Positions 1 to 13,900 of a stretch of 64,000 nucleotides of DNA are shown piece after piece. The number at the start of each line of letters is the position of its first letter. Position 1 is the stretch's first letter. Made by a program: the position numbers and the translations under genes. Source of the stretch: Setaria digitata (taxonomy: Eukaryota > Nematoda > Chromadorea > Rhabditida > Setariidae); NCBI GenBank assembly GCA_003640385.1, contig RCAB01000051.1:62001-126000 (forward strand), read 5' to 3'. The notes under the pieces were generated by a model. That model was not told where the DNA came from. It saw nothing but the letters and a program-made list of their open reading frames with translations, and did not search any database.

Positions 1-1
1 G

Positions 2-1986
2 ACATGGCTTGATGTCACCATGCTTTCCATCAAAAACGATACTTTGTGCATTGCTGGTGAAGTTTTCAAGTGTGCTACAAAATGTGACCTGAAGGCATGT
101 GTGTTGATTCTTCCAAAAATAAATTTCATCAGATAAGTTTAGGAAGTTTTTGATTAATATTAGTAGGAATGTTTTTTAGAAGGAATACTGGATCTTCTTA
201 GTGAAAACAAATGAGTAAAGCTCTTTACCTGTTGCAAATCGAAATTTGAATTTTCAGCTAATCCTTAAACACTGTCCAAATTTGAATAATGTAACCATTC
301 AAACTGTTCAAAATGAAAGCTATCTACAGCAGCTGGCTAAAATTGAGCACCTCAGTGTTCTTACTGTAGCAAGTTCTCTGCTTAAGTAAGTAGTAATATA
401 TATATCATACAAATAGTTTTATGAGTACTATTCGAAACCATCAGCCAAAAATATAATCTAAAAAGTACTACTCAAACATTAACACGAACATCCTCTGAAG
501 TCATTTCGGTCATTTTGTTCAAAAATGATTACAGCTTAATAAGTTTACCATGTTTGAATTCAATATGCGCCAAAAAACTCCGCAAATTACGCGTGTTGCA
601 ACGTTATGATGAATTAAAAACGGTACGGAACGTGTTACGTCAAAGCCAACTAACGCAAATTACGTTGGCACCCCTGGTTTCTTTACAGCTGAGCGGCATG
701 GTACTAAAGCCGGATATATTTAATAATTTATGCGATGCTCTGAAGGAGACTCTTAATGAACTGCTTATCTGTGGAGTCCTATGCAACCCACCTGATTTTG
801 ATCAGTACATATCAGCAATTGGTATGAATTTCCTTTATCATTCCTATTTAGACGCAGTAATTTAAAATCTGTATGCCAGTATGTTAATAACGCTCTGTGA
901 TCGTTTACTTTCCTTCAACTGTTTAAAAATTGCTTCAAAAGTATTTGCCAACAATTCAGTCACTATCCTGATCGTTTCAATTGGAGAGAGTGTAGGAAGC
1001 ATAGAAGATCTGCTAGTAGAAGATTCAAAACTCATTGATAGGGTATTTTCATATTTAATGTAAGGATTGTAATAGCGGCAAGTAATAATGATAGTATCAA
1101 AGGTGATATTAATGGCGATATTAAACCATTAGTAATTATTATCTCTTCAGGAAAGTTAGCCCAATTAAAAGCGCTCGATATTCCACCGTCATTATTTTCC
1201 TGTTGTCATCGTACCCTGCCACGAAAAATGACTATTTTGAAAACATTAGGCTTAAAAAGGATCTCAGTTTATGTACACTACTATAGTGCATCAAACTTGG
1301 CCGAATTTTTGAATGCTATGCCGAAAAGTTTAGAAGAACTAGTGCTGTTCCGTACCACTGAGTTAGATCAAGCAACATGGTCGAGAGATTTCGAAAAGCT
1401 ACCTTATGAGGTGTGATGTCGATAGTGACAATTTGAAGTCGAGTATTCTAAACTATTTAAGTCAATAAAAATATCTTGCTTATTAAAAAATTTGACAAAT
1501 GATTTTATTTAAGTTAGATCAATCCCTTCAATAAAAAATATTTCACCTGAACATTAACCACTAGATATAGACTAGCATGGTCTTTTTTTTTACAGGTATA
1601 CCTCTCCCGACTCGATGACATTATTTTTGAACCATCATGGATGTGCGATAGAAATGAACTACTTAGTCATACACTTTGGTTGCCGCCTTATAACTTTGCT
1701 CATAATTTCTCGAGGACAGATCTTCCGGTTAGTTAAGGATTCTGAAATTAAAATTCTTGATTTTTTCCTTATTCTTAAAGCATAGAATACAAATCGAAAT
1801 CTCCGCAGAGTAATTACTAATATTTGCTATCAACTTCTCTAGGTCGAGTGGTATCAGGATGTGTTTTCTACAGTTGAAGTTGATCAACATCAAGACTTAG
1901 CCACTGCACAGTCAAATTCAACTTTAACTAATCAAACTGGATTTGCTAATTTATCTGCAAGGTTTTTCTCACGACTATTTCATTGA
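2..1986 (+). CDS. Leucine-rich-repeat-like protein, 3' part (5' end outside window)
   Basis: The start lies before the window. Best exons: 2-94, 258-385, 535-821, 960-1050, 1156-1410, 1596-1727 and 1843-1986, ending in TGA after SARFFSRLFH. The translation has spaced hydrophobic leucines typical of irregular LRRs, for example LILKHCPNLNNVTI, LTQITLAPLVSLQLSG and LAQLKALDIPPSLF. This resembles nematode F-box/LRR proteins, but no F-box is visible in the part present. Some junctions are uncertain. The first intron seems to need a GC donor after base 94. The exon 4/5 junction closes only with 1050/1156, or with other pairs in a different frame. The last two exons are well bounded. A substrate-adaptor role is possible by analogy with F-box/LRR proteins, but nothing in the sequence proves it. 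Confidence 0.6.
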
Positions 1987-4761
1987 AATATGAAGGATCC
2001 ATCAGTTATCCTCGTCATCAAGACATTAGTATCACTTTATCATTCAGTGCAGTAAAGCAATGCCTGAACACTTGAGTCTGAATGAGCTAATTCTAATCAG
2101 ATAACGGAACCTTTTAGTAAAAAGTGGGAACCGCTGGCTGGGTATTTCAGTTACCAGTAAATTTATTTATAAAGTTAAAAAGGCAAATATTACAGCGATG
2201 ATGGCACGTCAGTGAGTAGTATTAGCTCACACACAGTCCAGTCTTCTGTGGAAGATGGTTGAGAATGAAAAAAAAAAACTTAACGTAGCAGAACTTACAC
2301 ATATTTGCTTTCATTTTGTGAAATTTAACGCGAGCTAATTACTCTATGAACTATGCCCATGGATATTAAAATATTATCTGATGAGTTCGAAGAGTTTTAA
2401 CAAGCAACTAACTGCTTGATCCTCAAATCATCACTCTTACTACCACATGTTGCATTTGTTCGACAGAATGTCAGATAATTGATAATTAACTGTTGGTTTA
2501 AAGTCCACATCTTTATTTTCGTCAATCAGTTTCTTCTAATTATCTAAAAAGTCTTTCACCATTTTGTTAATTAACATATTAAATAATTAATTGACTGTTA
2601 CAAACAATTTGTAGTGAAGGATAAACAAAATGATGTGGAGGAAAGAATAAATATTCTAGAAAACCAAATGAAAAATATCATCATAATAAGCTAAAGTTTC
2701 GAAATTCCGAAAGGACTGATTATAACACAAACTGAATATTATGAAACCATTTAAGTCACATTTAGGATATATAAAAATCATAGTATTTTAAAAAATCAAA
2801 AATAAAATATGTACGCGGCTTATGAAATATAACTCACTTCCAACAAGAAGAAGCCAATGAAATGCAATGAAAGAGCTAAGACTTCATCTGGGAAAGAGAA
2901 TAAGACTGATCAGAGGGGTTCAGGAACACTCGGGAGAAATGACTGGCACAAAAATTACTGGGAAGACCTTCAGACAGCAGTTGCAAGTGAATATGAAGTG
3001 TCAAGTGATAAAGCACTGTGTTGAAAACTGCAGCATTTCTGCTCCATTAAAGATTAATTTGCATCTGGATTGTCGAATTATCGAAAAAACATATACAGCA
3101 TCTTCCACTAAGTCTTTGCAGTGTTGAGCTTCTGAAAGAATTACTAATCAAGCAGCTGTGTTTTAATTAAAAGAAATAACAACTGCCCAAAACTGACCGA
3201 ATTATTAGCATTTTAATTTTTTTGTTCTTTCAAGAAGTAGGAAAGGATTATGAAGATGACATATAAAATATGCAATTGACGATTTTGTTGTTAAACTGAT
3301 TTACTATTATCAAAAAAATGAGCTCTTTTCCGAAGGTAAAATACTTTATGGCAATTAATTTTCGATCCAATCAGTTAAAGAAAAAACTAGGGAAATCACC
3401 TTTAGTTAAGAGGATCAAAAATAGTTCGAAATATTTAACAGCAAATACACATACACGGTATACACATACACTAAACTTGAAAACATTGATTTAGTAAATA
3501 ATGTACTCCAGAAGTTAAGATTCTCGATGAAAAAGTTCAATACTAAAATCCTTCGGCAGTAATTCTTAATACTTATCAAGAAGCAAAAAAATCTTTAATT
3601 TCAAATTTTATCATCACCGAAAACTTTGATTACAGCTTTTTCGGAATGAAAGAATATCCAAGTCGTACTGGAAAAGGAAACAATGATCAAGTTTCTTGAA
3701 TATTACTTAACTGATTCAAGTAGCATTCAGCAAAATGCAAAATGAAGATTTAGATAATATCAAACGAATGATACTATTCCTTTCAGTCCTTTTCAATTTT
3801 TGTAACTAAAAGCAACTTAAATTTGTCAAAGTTTACAACCCCCGTACATTTTTGGACCATCTTTATCAAATACTCAGTATTCAAGTATAGTTACAAGGAT
3901 GTTTTGCAAAGGATTTAGCCCGCGTCAAAAAGAGTTTCGACTTTTAAATTTCTGGACATCAGCTCCTTGACTGCTAAAATTTTAGAGATCCCACATGAAA
4001 TTATTCGGCAAAGTTAGTAAAAATGTTGCGAAACCTGGTATTTCACTGTACATATTATTATCTCTGATATCAGATATTCTAATTCTTTCAAATGTGTCTT
4101 ACGCAAATATGTGTCTACGTAATTAATTTTAACCAAATCAATGTTATTTCAACATTTCATTCTAAACTTCAACTTTCCGAAAAAAGACTAAAAAGTTTAA
4201 ATTAACCTGCATTTAATTTGGAAAACCATGTAAGAGAATTGATAAATCACTTTATTCTACTTGCTATGTGAATGCAAATGATACAGCATCGATTTCTGAT
4301 TAATATTTATCAAATCTTCTGCTTTATGGATCGAAAAAGATACATTTATTCAGAAAACACGATGTATACTGTATAAATATCTCCGAACTAAGCAAAGGAG
4401 GAGACGTAAGCATAGCTTACAGGCTAGACAAGCACGGTTGAATCTACTATTTATATAAAGAAATATAGACGGTACCACAGTCTCCTAAAATGCTTATATA
4501 TATACTGTCACGCTTATACAATCACTTATTTTTCAAATTCCAGTTTTTCACAAATCTGAATTCAAGGTTCGAAAGCAGTCTCCTTTATTGTCTCACAAAA
4601 TGTCATGCCCTATACAACATATTTCATAAAACCAAAAATGGAAGCAACACTTTTTCACCTCCTTCAAGATCGATCAATGTGTTCATCAAGCTAATCTCTT
4701 AATAAAGTCAGAACATTGTAGAATGCAACTCAGTCATTGAGTTCTTCAAATTAATTTCAGT
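1987..4761. other. Intergenic, no gene seen
   Basis: AT-rich DNA between the LRR-like gene and the 3' end of NDUFS8. The genes converge here, so this holds two 3' flanks. Short open frames (for example 2867-3127 and 4490-4702) lack splice context, domain motifs and coding-like composition. I take them as chance. Confidence 0.6.
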
Positions 4762-6593
4762 TTAGCGGTAGAGATACTCGGCTTGTAAATTTGCCGCCAA
4801 TTCTGGCTCCCATCGATCACCATTCAGCAGAAGCTTTTCCTTATTGTACAACAGCTCTTCATGAGTTTCAGTTGAGTATTCAAAATTTGGACCCTAAAAA
4901 ACAGTTCCGAACATACTTCTAAAATTCCTCTTACACTGTGTTGGTATTAGGATTAGTGTCACAGCCGGAAAAATGATTGTTAGAACATGATGATACCATG
5001 AAATTTGAAAAGAAATCAAAAATCGAAGTTTAGACTCAAAACGACGTAAAACCTCAACAATGGCATCAACTGGACAGGCTTCTTGACATAATCCACAATA
5101 AATACACTTTGTCATATCAATATCATATCGTGTAGTTCGTCGGCTTCCATCAGGTCTCGCTTCAGCTTCAATCGTTATTGCCTCAAACAACAGAATGCTG
5201 GAACATTAAATTAAACGCGAATAACCTATAATAAATCATTCGGAAGAACAACTGGGCTTGAATGCAACAGATCATATAAAGTCTTGCAGCGAATCGCTGT
5301 ACAATGACTGGAATGAGTACTTGTGTTTTGACGTCCCGTGAACTTTTCAAAACCTTTCTAAAATCAGTGCTACGGATTTCGAAATTGAAAACAGAAAGGG
5401 AAAAAGGAGCAGGAAAAATACAGTTAATTTCATGCAGTTAAGAATCTAGACCTGTGCCGGACATATCGCTTCGCATAACTTACACGCTATACAGCGTTCT
5501 TCACCAGATGGATACCTTCGAAGTGCATGCTCACCGCGAAAACGTGAGCTTAATGGACCTTTTTCGAACGGATAATTTATTGTTGCTGGCTCCATGAAGT
5601 AATGACCAACAATTATACCCATACCTAGGAAACATAATGTACGAGAAATAAACCATAAAAACAAGAAAACAAAAAATATTAAAGTCAAATTTTACAGGAA
5701 GAAATCTTAAATGAAAATTATGCATTATAACTTAAATTATTAAACACTGCTATTTAATTCAAAATGCAAAATGTGCAAAACCCATTCACTGGATGCTAAA
5801 GGATTCCTATATTATCTAAAGATGATACGCTTCTCTTTTAAGATATCCGTTATCCTGTCCAATTTTACTAATAAATGCAAAATATTTGTGAACAATGTAA
5901 CTAAATTGTAAATTTAACTCACAAAGGAACAAAAATATATATTTATACCTCTTATAAGCTCAGTCAGGAACATGTAATGCATGCCTTTTCGAAAATCACC
6001 TAGCAAGGTTCCATCGGATTCAGCCGCTTCACCAACATATTCTGCAATTTCACACACCAAACTAAACAGATCGTTTTAATTTTTTTTTTTTTTATTTTTA
6101 TTTCTTTACAGACTGTGTCTCAATTTTCGGCGACATAATACGCAGCACTACATCTCTCTTCTGCTAACTTTCTTCATTACTTTTCACGAAAAAAGTTTTT
6201 TCCATCCATTGCTTTAAGGCATAAATTAAGGACTCGATCGGTTCTCCTCAAAGAAATTTAATCCATTAACTTATTACACGATAATGAAATTTAAAAAAGC
6301 CTTAGCACTAAATTATACCATTCATGAAACAGTAATAAGTCGACAACAAGAAGCTAGACATTTCCACTTAATGAAGATTAAATTATACCATTCATTTTGT
6401 ACAAAATGAATATTTTTTTTTTTGAATATATTTTTTTGTACAAAATGAATTATACCATTCATTTTGTACAAAAAAAAAGTATTTAGAATATCCACTTACT
6501 GTATGCTGTACGAGCTTGAGAACAACTCGCCGCAAATGGTAGTCTCCCAAGAATGTTCCCCGCTTGCGAAGCAGAACAAAACCGTAAAAGCAT
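4762..6593 (-). CDS. NDUFS8: NADH dehydrogenase [ubiquinone] iron-sulfur protein 8 (TYKY), mitochondrial
   Basis: Core subunit of respiratory complex I. Its two 4Fe-4S clusters (N6a, N6b) carry electrons towards ubiquinone in the matrix arm. Five exons read on the minus strand: 6593-6500, 6041-5949, 5624-5452, 5181-5053 and 4893-4762. All phases close, giving 206 residues (human about 210). Residues 1-30 form an Arg-rich, acid-free mitochondrial presequence starting [10 protein letters not shown]. The mature part begins with the family hallmark YKYV, here split over the exon 1/2 junction. The ferredoxin motifs [12 protein letters not shown] and [12 protein letters not shown] supply all eight cluster cysteines, and the C-terminus LQAEYLYR matches the family. 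The ATG is 2 nt after an acceptor-like CAG. Confidence 0.97.
6311..6472. repeat. Local palindromic repeat in NDUFS8 intron 1
   Basis: The 15-mer AATTATACCATTCAT occurs three times (from about 6311, 6381 and 6448). The last two are joined to the self-complementary ATTTTGTACAAAAT, so the segment can fold back on itself. Poly-A/T runs separate the copies. I see no coding content. Confidence 0.7.
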
Positions 6594-6604
6594 AACTGCA
6601 AAGC
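6594..6604 (-). promoter_or_regulatory. Probable trans-splice acceptor of NDUFS8
   Basis: On the minus strand, a GCTTTGCAG-like acceptor ends 2 nt before the NDUFS8 ATG, with no exon in frame upstream. In nematodes this arrangement usually marks spliced-leader addition. Inference only. Confidence 0.5.
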
Positions 6605-8143
6605 GTGTTTCAAGGACAAATTATAAGGCAGAAGTTCCAAAATAAATGCGAGATGGCACCGGTACATGCCGATGCAGGGTAAACTTCGAAATCACAGAAC
6701 TCCAAACTTTGAAAGCCGGGAATTCCTTCTAGTCGCAAGTACTTCACCAAATTATGCAATAATAATTTACCTTACACCTTAGCCATAGCATTTCTGAGAC
6801 CCACAAAAAAAAACTCTTGCAAGGTTTAAGTAAAAAAATTACCGAGGAGGTCCAAAATCCCATAATCCCACGTACGAGAATCTCAACTACAAAAAAGTTG
6901 AAAAACTTCACGGTAATAGAACCAAGAAAACAACACTATGTAAGTGGTAGCAAGTTCCAATAGTTTATTTCTCTCATCACTTATCTTCACATCAATAAAC
7001 TCTAGAGTAATTCATTGGAAAGTTGTCTAGGTTCTGTTCAATTCTATACTTTCTTCACTTGTAAAAAACTAACACAAAAAAACAAAAGATAGATAGGTGG
7101 GTAATTTTTCAACCTATAAAAATTAAGCAAGTTATATATATGCACAGGATGAAGGTTTTCTAAATCAAGTTGTTCAGAATTTAAATGCTATAACGGAAAC
7201 TGAATGTGATGTCAGAACGCAATTTTTCCAAATGAATAATAAGAATATCCCGAGAATATATCATGTTCTCTTTAACTACTCAGTGGCTGTTTTACGATGG
7301 CTGTTATATAACAAACTAAAAGAAAATAAGCATTACACTTAAAACAAAGAAATTCTGAATTATAATTAACAGTGCTACTCTTGTATCATGTTCTAATTCC
7401 TATCATAATTTTCTCTTTTAAGCACAATTCGCTACATATTAGACATTAATTTGCAGCAAATTTGCAAAACGCCAATTACAGACAAAACAAAATGAAAAAA
7501 GAAAATATGTCTTCATCAAGAAAAACACGAATATCCAATTTATATTCTGAAAAGATTCAATGTTTTGGATTGTAAAAAAAGTTAAAGCTACAAAGTTTTT
7601 GATACTCTATCCTTTCACTTTTTTAAGTTGCATCCAAAATTTAACTGAAATTAAAATATAGAGATATCATGCCTTCAAGTCACTTGCAAACTATATAGCA
7701 AGCGATTGCACAAGTAAAAAACTTGAGATTCAAGAAAACCAAAAAAAAAAAGTTTTGCAAATCACCAGCAACACATATGTAAGCATACAGAAATTAAAAT
7801 CCAAATCAAATACAAACAAATTTTCCTCCCAAAAAAAAAAAAAAAAAATTAAAAATTGAGGAAGCCTAACTATGGAAAACTGAACCAGCTCCCACAGCAA
7901 TGCAGATTCTTTAAAGAGATACTGAAAATAATCGGAAAGGAGTAATGATCATCGATGTGTCAGGGATAAGAATCACGCATTGAGAAGTACAATAATGTGA
8001 TAAACTTGACGATGAAATCTATCAAGCATTAATGCTTTACTTTACGATGATATACCTATCCAAAAACAAAATCGATGAGCTTTTTTCATATATGAGATGA
8101 GCACGACAATACTCTGCAGCATTCAATATTCCACTATAATGAA
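6605..8143. other. Intergenic between NDUFS8 and PPTC7
   Basis: About 1.5 kb of AT-rich sequence with several A-runs, between the 5' end of NDUFS8 and the 3' end of PPTC7 on the same strand. It should hold the NDUFS8 promoter region. I see no exon with usable splice sites. Confidence 0.55.
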
Positions 8144-10042
8144 TCAAGCAATCAGCAGCAAAATAAGTGTTATATCGTCCGGTTTGCCTCCAGGTGCATC
8201 GATCCCATGCTGCGATGCCTTTACCGCAAATGGGGATAAATGCTGCGCATCGAATGCTAACCTTCTCGCAGTTAGTGCTAGACTATTACAGGCTTTCTGA
8301 AAACAGAAGTTGAACAAACTGTTTTTGAACCAAGGTGCCGAAACCGCCAAAAACTTCTATTTCCTTCCCTGCTTATGGTTCAATTTCATACTTCAAATAC
8401 AATTTTTTTTCCCTACATACTACGATATCTCCATCTTATCGATTTCTGCACGGCTCGATTTTCGTATTTTTGAGCCTGATAAAGATTAACAACAAGAAGC
8501 AAAAGGTACCTGCACATCGCCTGGTTTCAAACCCGATAACTGCTTAACAATTTCTTCTTCTGTCACATTATCCCACAGGCCATCAGTTGCAAGCACAACA
8601 ATATCACCGCTCATTAAATCTAATGATGCTGATTCAGCTTTTTCTGGAGAATCGCCGAGGAAACTATTATTACCTAAATAAAATATTATTACCTAAAAGA
8701 TTTCAAAAACCTGTTATTATGTTCGAAAAAATATGTTCAAAGATTTTGATATTAAAAATCACGAAAACCCTTTTTTTAGATATCAACAAATGGAGTCAAA
8801 CACATTGTAATATATGTCCATGAAACATGATCAAAAAATGGAATTAAAATATAAAAAATATCACTTAGAATATCACCATCGTGCTAAACTTCACCTTCAT
8901 CTGTTGGAGGTAATGAGAGCTGATATGGCGCATTGAAATAATGGGTCTGTTCACGACTACGATATACTATCTCACCATTGCGAATAACAAGGTAACCCGA
9001 ATCACCGAGATTAGCAGAATATAACGTATCTTGATGAACAACAAGTACACAGGCCGTAGATGATCCTGTTGGACGTGGAGGCCTCGCAAGTGCTTCGTAA
9101 GCACGAGCTAATAATTTATCCGGCCGATTTGGCTTAAACTGGCCTAAATTTCAAAGATATAGCTGAAATAACAATGGATATTGGTCAGAAAAGATAAAAT
9201 CTCCCGAAGCTAATATTTTTAAAAAAATATTACCTTTCATTACAATTTTTCGGCAGAGCTTCATCAAACGACTGGAAAATTCCGATGGATCGATGCCATA
9301 ATTACGCCAACCACCAACACCATCTGCCACACCTTGAAAAAAAAAAAGAAGAAACTACATAATTTCCCTTTTAAAGCACTCACACTTAGTTGAAACTTCC
9401 AATTGTACATTTAATGTGACAACATAACTTCAGGTGAATGAGATGATTCAAGCTCAATATAACTTGTGTCAACAATATTGAAAAAGCCTTACATCAGTCC
9501 GAGAACTATTAAATCATTTTTTTTATTCTCTTAAACCCCACATGTTAGTCAATCTTCTGGTTAGCTTTTCACAGCTTGATTCCGTTCAAACTTGCTGAAA
9601 AGTACAGAAATAATATTATCTGCAACAAGTGGATAATGAGCTCGGTTTCAATTTTCTAGGCTATAATTCAATCATTTTTATGCAAAAAAAAAACTATGCC
9701 CGATATTTAACGTACTTTATATTCTATTACTGAAAATGAATGAAAAAGCTTACCAACAACATACGTGTTTTCGAATCGTGCAATAAAGCATGCATCATCA
9801 CCGAACACACCTTGATCCAACACCGTTGAAGGTCCATTTTTGAGATGCTTCGGAAAGCCACAGCATGATGCATGCACATCTTTTACGTTTTGATGATAAT
9901 GAACCGAGGCAGTCGGCAGATCGGTAGTACACTGATTATGAAAGCAGCGCCCAGAAGTAAAACAGCGTTCAGCTGCACCAGCTGTCACCAAGGCACGTAC
10001 AGCCAAGGTACTGTATCGTGATAATAATTTCGTACGGATCAT
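8144..10042 (-). CDS. PPTC7: Protein phosphatase PTC7 homologue (PP2C family), mitochondrial
   Basis: Metal-dependent Ser/Thr phosphatase. The family acts in mitochondria, and yeast Ptc7 acts on the coenzyme Q enzyme Coq7. Five exons on the minus strand: 10042-9754, 9332-9234, 9143-8895, 8673-8510 and 8296-8144. All phases close, giving 317 residues (human PPTC7 about 304). The N-terminus [20 protein letters not shown] is basic and hydroxylated, as a presequence should be. PP2C metal and catalytic motifs appear in order: [20 protein letters not shown] (metal-binding Asp), [23 protein letters not shown] and the final [10 protein letters not shown], which carries the last metal Asp. The protein stops about seven residues after that motif, slightly shorter than vertebrate forms. 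It is divergent from WDR37, 905 bp away. Confidence 0.96.
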
Positions 10043-10947
10043 TTAACCGTAATAAACTTGATCGTCTTCCTCTTTATGGACTGCTAATACATGTATTTTA
10101 CCATTTGTAATTTCTGAAAAACATACGTCCAATCCGGTGCTTGTAAAATTATGCCTTTGTTCAGACAAAAGAAGCAACTCACACTTCTGTCTAGTTTACT
10201 GTGGTCTAGTAAATTCGCATATATCATGTGAAGGTGAAGTAGAAACAAGGCCATCCAAAAATGTCACAAAATGTTGTAAGGAACAGAAACAACCCTCACT
10301 AAATTCATTTCCCTAACCTACTTGATATAGCCCGTCCACGTGTACCGAACCAGACAACAAACAAAAACCCAGCCAAGCAAAAATTTCAGACCAATTAGAA
10401 CGCACGATACATCCCAGATATTCCACACTCTCATATATTTAACGAAGCCTGCACAGCATTTATTACAAACGTTCTATGAAAACATTGTTTCCCTAGTACT
10501 TCTTTAGTAAACTAGCCGGAAATTGATATTTTATAGCTTTTGCGGTTTATTATGCTTGTTACTCGTTGTTTGATCCCCGCAGCTCTCTGCATTGATTCAT
10601 CCTTTTTTCTCTTATGTGATATATGTTGTGATGATATTTATGGAAACCCTATCACTTTTCGTTAAATTTCAGCTTCTAATATTAATTCGAATAGTTTGGG
10701 TTCCTCGTGTCATATTTTATAAAAGAATTACTATTATCACGTTTTATTAATTTATGATTCATTCCGGAGATACGATTTATTATTTTATTAAATAAATTAT
10801 GTTAAATATCATGTCGTGTTGAGGCTATGTGGTTCAGATAACGAGGAATTTTTTTTTTTTTTTTTTGGGGGAGGGGGGGGCTGGAAGGTGGAGCAAATGG
10901 AAAGGAAATTACACTAATCTCAAGGTTTTATTTGCAAGAGTTGGTAG
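10043..10947. promoter_or_regulatory. Divergent intergenic region PPTC7/WDR37 with T18-G tract
   Basis: This 905 bp region must carry the promoters of PPTC7 (-) and WDR37 (+). An 18-base T run (10849-10866) is followed directly by G5-A-G8 (10867-10880), the strongest G run in the window and 67 bases before the WDR37 ATG. An acceptor-like TTATTTGCAAG lies just before that ATG and may be a trans-splice site. No core promoter element can be named with confidence. Confidence 0.5.
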
Positions 10948-13900
10948 ATGTCGGGAAGATTTGAGAGGCTTCGGGCGTGGGCAGACGGTGATGTGCAGCA
11001 GGGATCTTCGGGTACTCAGCAACAACAACAACAGCAGCAGTGCTGTGATGTGGATCAGATAACATTACCTTATAAGTATCTTTTTTTTAAATTCTGTTGT
11101 AGAAAATTTTTCGTCGCGAAATTTCGCTTAATTTTTTTTCGAAGTTTTTATAAATAATTATTGAAATAGTTTAAAATTGCTAACACCTTAATGGTTAAAA
11201 TCATTTTGAATTGTTTTTGAGGCGAATTACTTACTGAAGCGTTGTCTTTGCATATTTCTTTCAGTTCAGATGAATAGAGTCTTAGGAATATTATTATTCT
11301 CTTTCTATATAGGGATATTTCAGGGCTCGGCTATACCAACTTTTTGAATATGTTGAAAAGGAAATTGACACGTTATATGAGGAAAATTGCGAATGTAAGC
11401 TTTTAGTGTTCCCTACTTCATTTTAATATTCTACATTATATAGTAAGAACAAGTGGTTTATCGTAAAAAAAAAAAAGAACTACACTTTTATATTGAGATC
11501 ATATTAAAATAACAGACAGTTTTAATGTGTTTGCCAATCTACATAAACTGTTTTGTTATTCCACGCATTAGCCCTTTTCTTGCCAGTGTAGCATGCGTTT
11601 GGTTATTACGCATCACTTTCTACTGTAGATCTGCAAATTTAGGCAGCGAAAACATCCAGATTATTTTTAGCAGCTTTATTACCCTATTCTCACTTGTATT
11701 GTTTATTTACCTAAGATTTGGGGTAATTTGTAGATTTTTATGTTTACTACATCGTTACTGAATTGCTTTGTAGCCCTCGTTCGAAAAAGCTTTCGGTTTC
11801 ATTTATCATAATAATGTGCAACTATTCAAAATAGTTGTTATTGAACAGGAACCATTCGAAAATAAAATCTCATTTGATTTCAGGTTTAGGAAAAATGAAA
11901 TTTTTTTGAGAAATTCAGAAATTATTACTCGAGAGGGAGTAACTAACTATTCATTTGCAAAATGAGTAGTTACGAGTAAATTTTTACAGTACAAGCAAAA
12001 CTAAACCAGTTAAGTGAGCGGTTAGGTGAAGCAGTAACGTTGTCACCCGAGGTCTATTCTTCACCTAATGATTCCTTATCAGCACGAAAAGAAGTCAGCA
12101 GAAAAGGTATGGGTTTTCGATTCCAGCTACATTGCCTTTTTGTAAATAATGGTTTTAAATATTTAATCCTCTATTTCTGGTTTTCATGCTTACTATAAGA
12201 ATGCCTTTTTCCTAGATTATAAGACAGGTATTCAAAACAGACTTTTCTACGCTCTTCAGCTGCAACCAATTAATGACTGAATCTTGCCAAAAAATACTAT
12301 GTAATTTAGCAATTTTAATCCTCTGGTTAAATTGTAGGTTCCGTCTCTAAATAATTGTTAGGTATGAGTAGAATGTGGATTTTAAAAATTAAGGTGAGTT
12401 ATATGGGCTGACCACGACAACTTTAATAGCAGGAGATTGGCTGGTTTTCTAACCATGAAAATAATTGTTGGCTTTAATTTTGGTTCATTCCAAGTGGAAA
12501 AAAAAAATATTACAACGCATACTGCATTAGTTGGTGCGCATGCAATAATGCTATGCATCGTAGGCAACCAAATGCGTCAGAAATTGAAAACTGCTCTGCG
12601 AGTGCCTCCGGGACGTTTGGTGCAGAGCCTGAAAGTTGTTAGCGATGGTTCACGTAGGTGTAGATATGTTCGTTCCTTTATGGGACACCGAGATGGTATT
12701 TGGCATGTGGCAACAAGCTGTGGGACACAACCCATCTTAGCAAGCGCCTCTGCTGGTTCGTTTATTTTTGATTTTCATTTTTTAAAAAAATGTAATTTCA
12801 CCGTTTTTAAATCGATTTTATAAGTAGATTTAATAAAATTTGAGGAGAGAACTAGAAAGTTTTTCGTTATTTTTTTTTTTATTGAAGACTCGTTTTTCGC
12901 TATAAAATCGTATTTAGTGAAAACGAGTTTTGTTCTTATTTTAGAAAGCACAAGAAGTTAATTCAGTTTCACAATTCTTTATTAACTTTTTTGGAATTAT
13001 TATTGCAACTATTGCATAGATCAGACATGTTTGCTGTGGTCCTTGGATGGCGGTTCCTGTTTGGCACAATATACAGGGCATGTTGGTTCGGTGAATGGTG
13101 TTGCTTTTGGGCCATCAACAGCAGATTCAACCGAATTAACCCTTGCTACAGCAAGTGGTGATCGCACTGCTCACGTTTGGAAAATTGTTCTTCCAGGTTG
13201 ATTATAATAAAACATTATCTCAAGTTGCTAGTAATTAAGCTTACTCTATTTCCGTAAGTGCTCGAATTGACTGAAATACACTTGTGTTTCATTTTGCTAG
13301 TGTAAACTTTTATAAAGTTGGGTCAGAATTACTAACATTCAAAAATGGCTATAATAGTAGTCAGTAACAATCCATTGTGTTCCTCTAGTTATTATGTTGC
13401 TTCTTCTATGTTTTCTCTCCACTTTTCACTATTCATTGTCTGATTTCGATGTATTTTCGGTACTTTACAGAGATTATTTGCATAATAGAAGTTTCAGGTA
13501 ATACTCAGCTTCCCGCACTGAGTAGTGAAGATGATGAATTAGTTGAGAAGGAACAGACAAATGGGGGAAGCGATATGCAAGGTGAGTGTTCATTCAGAAT
13601 TTCTCGAAGCAGTGTTGTTTCATTTTTCTTATTTTCTTTTTATTCAGGTACCGGAGAAGTTCATGTCTCAAGTATCATACGGCAGCCGCTCCGGCGTTTA
13701 ACTGGTCATGCTAATGCGGTTATGGCTGTTGAATGGTTCAGCGACGGTGAACAGCTTATCACAGCTAGTTGGGATAGAAGTGCCAATATTTATGATATTG
13801 AACGAGGAGAAATTGTGAATATCTTATCTGGTTGGTACTCTGTTTAAATTTTTCTGCCCTTCTTAATTGTAGAGCAGTTTTGGGATGAAATTACGAATTA

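Noticed and set aside
2867..3127. 86-codon open frame in the first intergenic region
   Set aside because: No acceptor or donor pairing, no homology-like motif, and surrounded by AT-rich non-coding DNA.
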